Assembly (NCBI GenBank): GCA_964632995.1
Contig: CAZWDL010000184.1
Coordinates: forward strand, 1 to 10,181
From: CAZWDL01 sp964632995
Lineage (GTDB): Bacteria; Bacteroidota; Bacteroidia; Chitinophagales; Saprospiraceae
Direction: 5' to 3'
Length of the DNA stretch: 10,181 bases
The notes beneath the pieces are model-generated. The model was not told the origin of the DNA and made no database searches. It saw only the letters and a list, made by a program, of their open reading frames with translations. Within the stretch, counting starts at the first letter, position 1; each line of letters opens with the position of its first letter. Positions 6,485-10,181 of the stretch are shown here, piece by piece. Both the position numbers and the translations under genes were made by a program.

Positions 6485-6515
6485 ACCAGGAGGCTCTTTC
6501 CCGGAGCCTCCTGGT
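6485..6515 (-). terminator. Strong 12-bp hairpin after the FtsX permease
   Basis: ACCAGGAGGCTC (6485-6496) and GAGCCTCCTGGT (6504-6515) form a perfect 12-bp stem with a 7-nt loop, 12 bp beyond the permease stop codon. Its place and stability suggest transcription termination or protection of the mRNA 3' end. On the minus strand it is preceded by AAAA and followed by GC-rich sequence. The T-tract of a canonical intrinsic terminator is present only in the plus-strand sense (TTTT after the stem). Confidence 0.6.
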
Positions 6516-6527
6516 TTTCACTACACG

Positions 6528-8981
6528 TCACTCGTACCGCAAGGCTTCGACCGGATTCCGCCGCGCGGCCCGCAGCGACTGGTAGCTCACGGCCAGCCAG
6601 GCGATGAGCAGCGCCGCCAACCCTGCAGCAGCGATGAGCAGCGGACTTATACCTGCCTGATATTCAAAATCCGACAACCACTGCTGCATCAGATACCAGG
6701 ACAGCGGAGCGGCCAGCAGGGTGGCGCCGAGCACCAGCCAGGTGAAGCTGCGATTGAGCAACAGGACGATATCCAGCTCGGTGGCGCCGAAAACTTTACG
6801 CACACCGATTTCCTTGGTACGCCGGGCAGTGGTCAGCGTAGCGATGCCAAAGAGGCCCAGGGCGGCGATCAGTATTGCCAGTACGGTGGCGGCGGAGACG
6901 ATTTTGCGCAAGCGCTGTTCCGACAGGTACTGGGCCTGCAGAGCGTCGTCCATAAATTCGAAATTGAAGGGCTGACTGGGCGCCACCTCAGCCCAGGCCT
7001 TCTTAATTTCCTTTACCGTGCCGGCGAGGTCCTCGCTGTCGAGCCGGATGGTAATCTTCGGCGTGGGCATATCGCCGTAACTGACATTGGAGATGATCCG
7101 GATGATGGGAAAAAAGTCCATTACCATCATCAGGGGCTCCACGGCGGTATGTAACGACGCGTAATTAAAATCTTCGGTGATACCGACCAGCCGGTAGCTG
7201 TCGAATGGTGGCGGAAGCGGTTGATCGATATATTGCTCCCAGCCAAATCGGCGGGCGAAGGTCTCATTGACGATGACTCCTTTTTCGGCATCTGTACCGA
7301 TATTCCGGGAGAAATTTCGGCCGGCCGTCAGCTGGATATCCATGGTCGGAATAAACCGCTCATCCATGCCCAGCAGGTTGAACTCCCGTACCTGACTGGT
7401 GGCTGGATCGCGGTAATCGACCTCCGTCCAGCCGGGTGTCCCGAAGGTGTGCGAAGAGGTGGTCAGGGAAACGACACCCTCCACGCCTGCCAGTTCCTGC
7501 TCCAGCAATTCTGCTTTTTGCACACCCTCCTGATAAATATCACGCAGGCCTTTTTCATTAGACGGCCGGTCATTATAGGGTAATATCAGCTGTTGGGATT
7601 CGTGGTAGCCCAGGTTCTTATTCTGGAGATATTGCATTTGCTCCCGTATAACCAAGGTGCAGATGATGAGCCCTACGGAGAGTACAAACTGCGCTCCCAC
7701 CAGTCCGCGCAGCACCAGATTTTTATCTCGACCTAATTTCGATACGGTTCCCCGCAGCACCCGGATGGGAGAGAATCCGGATAATACCAGAGCCGGATAA
7801 GCGCCCGCGACCAATCCGATCAGCAACACCAGGCCGGTCAGGATGAGCAGTGTTGAAACACTATACTCGATAACCAGGCGCTGATCCGCCAGCTGATTGA
7901 AAGCAGGCAGCGCCAGCTCAGCCACCAACACGCCAACACCAACCGAAAGGGCAGCCACCAGCAGGGCTTCGCTCCAGAATTGCCTCATAAGCTGCCCCCG
8001 GGTAGCGCCGGCCACCTTTCGCACCCCCACCTCTTTGGCGCGGGCCACCGAACGTCCGACCGCCAATGTCACGTAGTTGATACCGGCCAACAGCAACACC
8101 AGCAGTCCGATAACCCCCATGATGTAGGGATAGCGCCAGTCGCTCACCGTGGCGTACGCCGGCGGATATTCGTTATTGAGGTGGATATCCGTGAGCGGTT
8201 GAAAGCCCACCTGGTATTCGCCCGGGCCGTAACCCTCCGGCACCATGGATAGCAGGTGTCGCTCCACCTTCGCCCGGAGCGCCGCCGGATCGGTCCCTTC
8301 CTTCAGGCGGACATAGGTGGAGGATAATACAATCGTCCAGCTCGTCTGGGCGCGCTGGCCGACGAGCTCATCCACCAGCGCCAAAGGAAGCAGAATATGG
8401 TAATCAATACTCGAATTCGGCGGCGGCGCCTCGATGATCCCACTCACCTGGAACTGCCGCCAGTCGCCGCCCATCTGAATATCGATCGTTTCGCCGATGG
8501 GCGCCGCCTCGCCGAAGTACTTCAGGGCCATTTCCTCGGTCAGCACCACATCAGTGGGCTCATCAAGTGCAGCAGCGGGGAGTCCGGCCTTCAGCGGAAA
8601 ATTAAACACCTCCAGAAAAGACGGACTGGCTACCAGTGTCGGCTCCTGCTCCAGAAAGGTCCCCTGTCGCACCAGATTGTTTCCGTTGAAAAACTGCACG
8701 AGTTTTTCTACTTCGGGAAAATTATCGGCCAGCTCCGTGCCCAGAATGAAGGGGGTTCTGGTATTGAAATACTCCTCCCCTTCCACGTACTCGCGCACCC
8801 AGACGCGGTAGATCTGTTCGTGATCGGCATGAAAGGTGTCATAGCTCCACTCGTTCTTGACAAACAAAAACAGCAGAATGGCTACCGAGGCACCCAGCGA
8901 GAGGCCTACGATGTTGATGACGGAGTATAGCTTTTCGCGAAAGAGATGGCGAAAGGTAAGCTTTAGATGGTTTTTGAACAT
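6528..8981 (-). CDS. MacB/FtsX-type ABC transporter permease
   Basis: This inner-membrane permease of 817 residues has the double architecture common in Bacteroidota: 1+3 and 1+3 membrane segments around two large extracytoplasmic domains. Segments lie at about 19-41, 284-308, 338-358, 377-398, 424-445, 694-718, 746-766 and 778-800. Both FtsX modules carry the coupling-helix signature, KEVGVRKVAGA (316-326) and KEIGVRKVFGA (723-733), and the protein ends with the typical RNPVEALRYE tail. Such proteins work with a MacB/LolD-like ATPase in export or in mechanotransmission across the envelope. No ATPase gene is adjacent, as is often the case here. I chose the ATG at 8981, because MFKNHLKLTFRHLFREKLYS is the family start and a sigma-54 promoter overlaps the longer TTG-start extension to 9032. 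A partial paralogue lies at 10029-10130. Confidence 0.93.
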   Translation of the reverse strand: MFKNHLKLTFRHLFREKLYSVINIVGLSLGASVAILLFLFVKNEWSYDTFHADHEQIYRVWVREYVEGEEYFNTRTPFILGTELADNFPEVEKLVQFFNGNNLVRQGTFLEQEPTLVASPSFLEVFNFPLKAGLPAAALDEPTDVVLTEEMALKYFGEAAPIGETIDIQMGGDWRQFQVSGIIEAPPPNSSIDYHILLPLALVDELVGQRAQTSWTIVLSSTYVRLKEGTDPAALRAKVERHLLSMVPEGYGPGEYQVGFQPLTDIHLNNEYPPAYATVSDWRYPYIMGVIGLLVLLLAGINYVTLAVGRSVARAKEVGVRKVAGATRGQLMRQFWSEALLVAALSVGVGVLVAELALPAFNQLADQRLVIEYSVSTLLILTGLVLLIGLVAGAYPALVLSGFSPIRVLRGTVSKLGRDKNLVLRGLVGAQFVLSVGLIICTLVIREQMQYLQNKNLGYHESQQLILPYNDRPSNEKGLRDIYQEGVQKAELLEQELAGVEGVVSLTTSSHTFGTPGWTEVDYRDPATSQVREFNLLGMDERFIPTMDIQLTAGRNFSRNIGTDAEKGVIVNETFARRFGWEQYIDQPLPPPFDSYRLVGITEDFNYASLHTAVEPLMMVMDFFPIIRIISNVSYGDMPTPKITIRLDSEDLAGTVKEIKKAWAEVAPSQPFNFEFMDDALQAQYLSEQRLRKIVSAATVLAILIAALGLFGIATLTTARRTKEIGVRKVFGATELDIVLLLNRSFTWLVLGATLLAAPLSWYLMQQWLSDFEYQAGISPLLIAAAGLAALLIAWLAVSYQSLRAARRNPVEALRYE

Positions 8982-9027
8982 AATCCGGGCGATTGCTGAA
9001 ACGATAAGGGATATACCGAATATTTCG

Positions 9028-9044
9028 TTCAAGCATCGTGCCAG
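9028..9044 (-). promoter_or_regulatory. Sigma-54 (-24/-12) promoter of the FtsX permease
   Basis: The minus strand reads CTGGCACGATGCTTGAA. It agrees with the RpoN consensus YTGGCACGrNNNTTGCW at every fixed position except C of the -12 TTGC (here TTGA). The GG and GC-type elements have the required spacing. It lies 47 nt upstream of the permease ATG, leaving a predicted leader of about 35-40 nt. The tandem inverted repeats further upstream supply plausible activator sites. Confidence 0.7.
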
Positions 9045-9096
9045 GGTTCAAGCCTATGATAAACAACCAATTGAAGCGACAACCAAGCTGTAAAAG

Positions 9097-9132
9097 TGTT
9101 CATTGACGAACGGGGGTGTTCGTTTTCGGACA
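9097..9132. promoter_or_regulatory. Tandem operator-like inverted repeats (candidate UAS)
   Basis: Two 16-bp blocks start exactly 20 bp apart: TGTTCATTGACGAACG (9097-9112) and TGTTCGTTTTCGGACA (9117-9132). They share GTGTTC, including the preceding G, and an ACG/CGGAC-like second half, and each is an imperfect inverted repeat. They lie about 55-90 bp upstream of the -24 element of the sigma-54 promoter, on roughly the same helix face as each other. That suits binding of an enhancer-binding protein dimer pair. The regulator itself is not encoded in the window. Confidence 0.55.
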
Positions 9133-9206
9133 ATTTTTATAAATGAATATTCCTTAGAGCTTGAAACTGGAAAATCTTTTAAAATGCAACACTACAATTT
9201 CAGCAC

Positions 9207-9236
9207 TTTGGAAACTTAGCATTACTCGTAAATGTT
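9207..9236 (+). promoter_or_regulatory. Possible promoter of the toxin-antitoxin pair
   Basis: TTTG at 9207-9210 and TAAATGTT at 9229-9236 are separated by 18 bp, near the usual Bacteroidota -33/-7 spacing. The -7 part matches TAnnTTTG only imperfectly (TAnnTnTn). The surrounding DNA is AT-rich, so the match has limited weight. Confidence 0.25.
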
Positions 9237-9264
9237 AATTTATGTTAAGCTAAAAGCATCAATT

Positions 9265-9510
9265 ATGATTATCCATTTACCAGACGATATTATTTTGCCG
9301 CTTGATCTTAGTGAAGCTGAATTAAAGCTGGAATTAGCCCTTGCCCTGTATGCGGCGAAGAAACTTTCCTTTGGCAAAGCGAGACAGCTGGCTGATATGG
9401 ATTGGTTCACTTTTCGTCAGAAACTGGATGAGCGGGGCATTTCTGCTCACTATGATGTGGATGATTTTGAACAGGACATGAACTCCTTATCTCACCTTTC
9501 AAAGTCATGA
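9265..9510 (+). CDS. UPF0175 family antitoxin
   Basis: This 81-residue protein is of UPF0175 type, a small helix-turn-helix-like family commonly paired with DUF3368 PIN toxins. The recognisable part runs from ALALYAAKKLSFGKARQLAD through MDWFTFRQKLDERGIS to YDVDDFEQDM, the usual C-terminal signature. The expected role is to bind and neutralise the toxin and probably to repress its own promoter (family knowledge). The frame is open to an ATG at 9232, but the ATG at 9265 gives the normal family start MIIHLPDDI. Its TGA overlaps the toxin ATG by 4 bp (ATGA), so translation is likely coupled. The pair is visibly more AT-rich than the flanking permease and DUF4058 genes, which suggests acquisition as a module. 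Confidence 0.9.
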   Translation: MIIHLPDDIILPLDLSEAELKLELALALYAAKKLSFGKARQLADMDWFTFRQKLDERGISAHYDVDDFEQDMNSLSHLSKS

Positions 9511-10004
9511 TTGTTGTTAGTGACACCTCTGCTATTAGCAACCTTTTTCTCGTTGAGCAACATGATCTATTGCCTGCTATTTTTGGGAGCGTTATTATCC
9601 CGGAAAAAGTTTTTGCGGAGCTTATGATACTAGAAATCCAATTCGGTTATGATCTTTCTGAACTGAAATCAGCAACCTGGCTAGGAATACGACAAGTCCA
9701 AAACGTAAAAGAGGTTAATCGATTAAAAAATTTATTGGACGATGGTGAGTCTGAAGCTATTGTTTTGGCAAAGGAGCTTCAAGCTGATTACTTACTTATC
9801 GATGAACACGAAGGAAGACAAATAGCTACTGCTGAAGGATTACGAATAATTGGGGTATTAGGTATACTCGTCCAAGCAAAATCGGATGGTCTAATTTCGG
9901 AAGTAAAACCTATAATAGATGACCTGAAGCGAGTTGCAAAGTTTAGAATCAGTCAAAAATTATACGATCATATTTTGGTCCAGGTGGGCGAGGCTGGCGC
10001 CTGA
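9507..10004 (+). CDS. DUF3368 PIN-domain toxin (putative ribonuclease)
   Basis: This 165-residue protein has the DUF3368/PIN layout. It begins MIVVSDTSAISNLFLVEQ with D6 in the SDTSAI motif, has E38 in VFAEL, and has the GESEAIVLAKEL segment with E81 and E83. D99 is in the LLIDEHEGRQIA motif. These acidic residues would coordinate metal ions for RNA cleavage, so all key positions appear intact. The antitoxin is encoded directly upstream with a 4-bp overlap. The pair is flanked by permease genes on the opposite strand, and this gene converges with the permease remnant 24 bp downstream. The substrate RNA cannot be predicted. Confidence 0.9.
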   Translation: MIVVSDTSAISNLFLVEQHDLLPAIFGSVIIPEKVFAELMILEIQFGYDLSELKSATWLGIRQVQNVKEVNRLKNLLDDGESEAIVLAKELQADYLLIDEHEGRQIATAEGLRIIGVLGILVQAKSDGLISEVKPIIDDLKRVAKFRISQKLYDHILVQVGEAGA

Positions 10005-10028
10005 ATACTTTCGAATTTTGGCCCTCAT

Positions 10029-10130
10029 CTACTCATAGCGTAGCGCCTCCACCGGATTCCTTCTTGCCGCCCGTAAGGTCAGAAACGCCGAAGTCGCCCA
10101 GGCTACCCCCATTAACAACAGCCCCGCCAG
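10029..10130 (-). pseudogene. C-terminal remnant of a second FtsX-type permease
   Basis: Translating the minus strand from 10130 to the TAG at 10029-10031 gives 33 residues. They start with a hydrophobic segment, LAGLLLMGVAWATSAF, and end LRAARRNPVEALRYE. The last 15 residues are identical to the end of the intact permease at 6528. Continuing upstream in the same frame, a stop (10137-10139) appears at once and the sequence changes to a transposon-like end. The coding sequence is therefore interrupted at about 10130-10134 and the rest should lie beyond the window. It is the upstream tandem paralogue of the intact permease. Confidence 0.8.
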
Positions 10131-10181
10131 TGTGAACTACCCACCAGCTAAAGACTGGTGGGCTTCGGGCTTCCCAGAGAT
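10131..10181 (-). mobile_element. Partial IS200/IS605-type element end (likely right end, possible omega-RNA 3' part)
   Basis: A perfect 8-bp stem, CCCACCAG (10140-10147) with CTGGTGGG (10155-10162), encloses the loop CTAAAGA. The stem is flanked by GTAGTTCACA on the minus strand and by a tandem GGGCTTC repeat (10160-10173). This hairpin followed by TAGTTCAC is typical of right ends of IS200/IS605-family elements with tnpB, where the omega-RNA scaffold ends (recalled family knowledge). It abuts a cut permease gene. No transposase or TnpB frame lies inside the window, because the element continues past the right edge. It could instead be a left end, or the end of a non-autonomous relative. Confidence 0.65.

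Noticed and set aside
6450..7154. Plus-strand open frame of 234 codons, rich in Gln and Gly
   Set aside because: It is antisense to the 3' end of the FtsX permease and the terminator hairpin. Its low-complexity composition reflects the GC-rich codons of the opposite strand.
8397..8930. Plus-strand open frame of 177 codons opposite the permease N-terminus
   Set aside because: It is antisense to a conserved permease domain, with no family resemblance or start context.

Overview
The window looks like chromosomal DNA of a Bacteroidota bacterium, most likely of the Saprospiraceae/Lewinella type (inferred). The signs are moderate GC, leaders without clear Shine-Dalgarno sequences, an exact TAnnTTTG-type -7 element, a LytS/LytTR sensor pair, and an orphan MacB/FtsX-type permease with no ATPase gene beside it. 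It is an accessory region: short transcription units, broken genes, a toxin-antitoxin pair and the end of a transposon.

Layout, left to right. 1-92: an 8-bp tandem repeat and a small imperfect hairpin. 93-1882: a minus-strand LytS-type histidine kinase and a LytTR response regulator, overlapping by 16 bp. 2083-2997: two convergent broken genes, an alpha/beta hydrolase and a two-module lipocalin-like lipoprotein, joined near 2400 with the 3' parts of both lost. 3111-4895: a minus-strand group of AraC-family regulator, SnoaL/NTF2-like protein and VOC (glyoxalase-like) protein. 4966-6338: a DUF4058 protein, whose core resembles Uma2-type PD-(D/E)XK proteins, behind an unrecognised 170-residue protein. 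6412-6515: two strong RNA-like inverted structures. 6528-8981: a full-length FtsX/MacB-type permease. 8982-9264: a regulatory region with a near-consensus sigma-54 promoter and two upstream operator-like inverted repeats. 9265-10004: a plus-strand UPF0175 antitoxin and DUF3368 PIN toxin, AT-rich compared with their surroundings. 10029-10130: the last 33 codons of a second FtsX permease. 10131-10181: sequence resembling the right end of an IS200/IS605 (TnpB-type) element, which interrupts that permease.

How the parts fit together (inference). The permease and the permease remnant were probably tandem paralogues in the same orientation. The toxin-antitoxin pair lies between them and the transposon cut the upstream copy. 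The intact permease appears to be driven by sigma-54 RNA polymerase and an enhancer-binding activator bound about 80-115 bp upstream of the start of transcription. If the element at the right edge encodes TnpB, its omega-RNA would end in this window and the remnant permease sequence would be its guide. No complete new defence system is visible. The most useful leads are the sigma-54/UAS architecture, the transposon end with its implied guide, and the structured element at 6412-6478.
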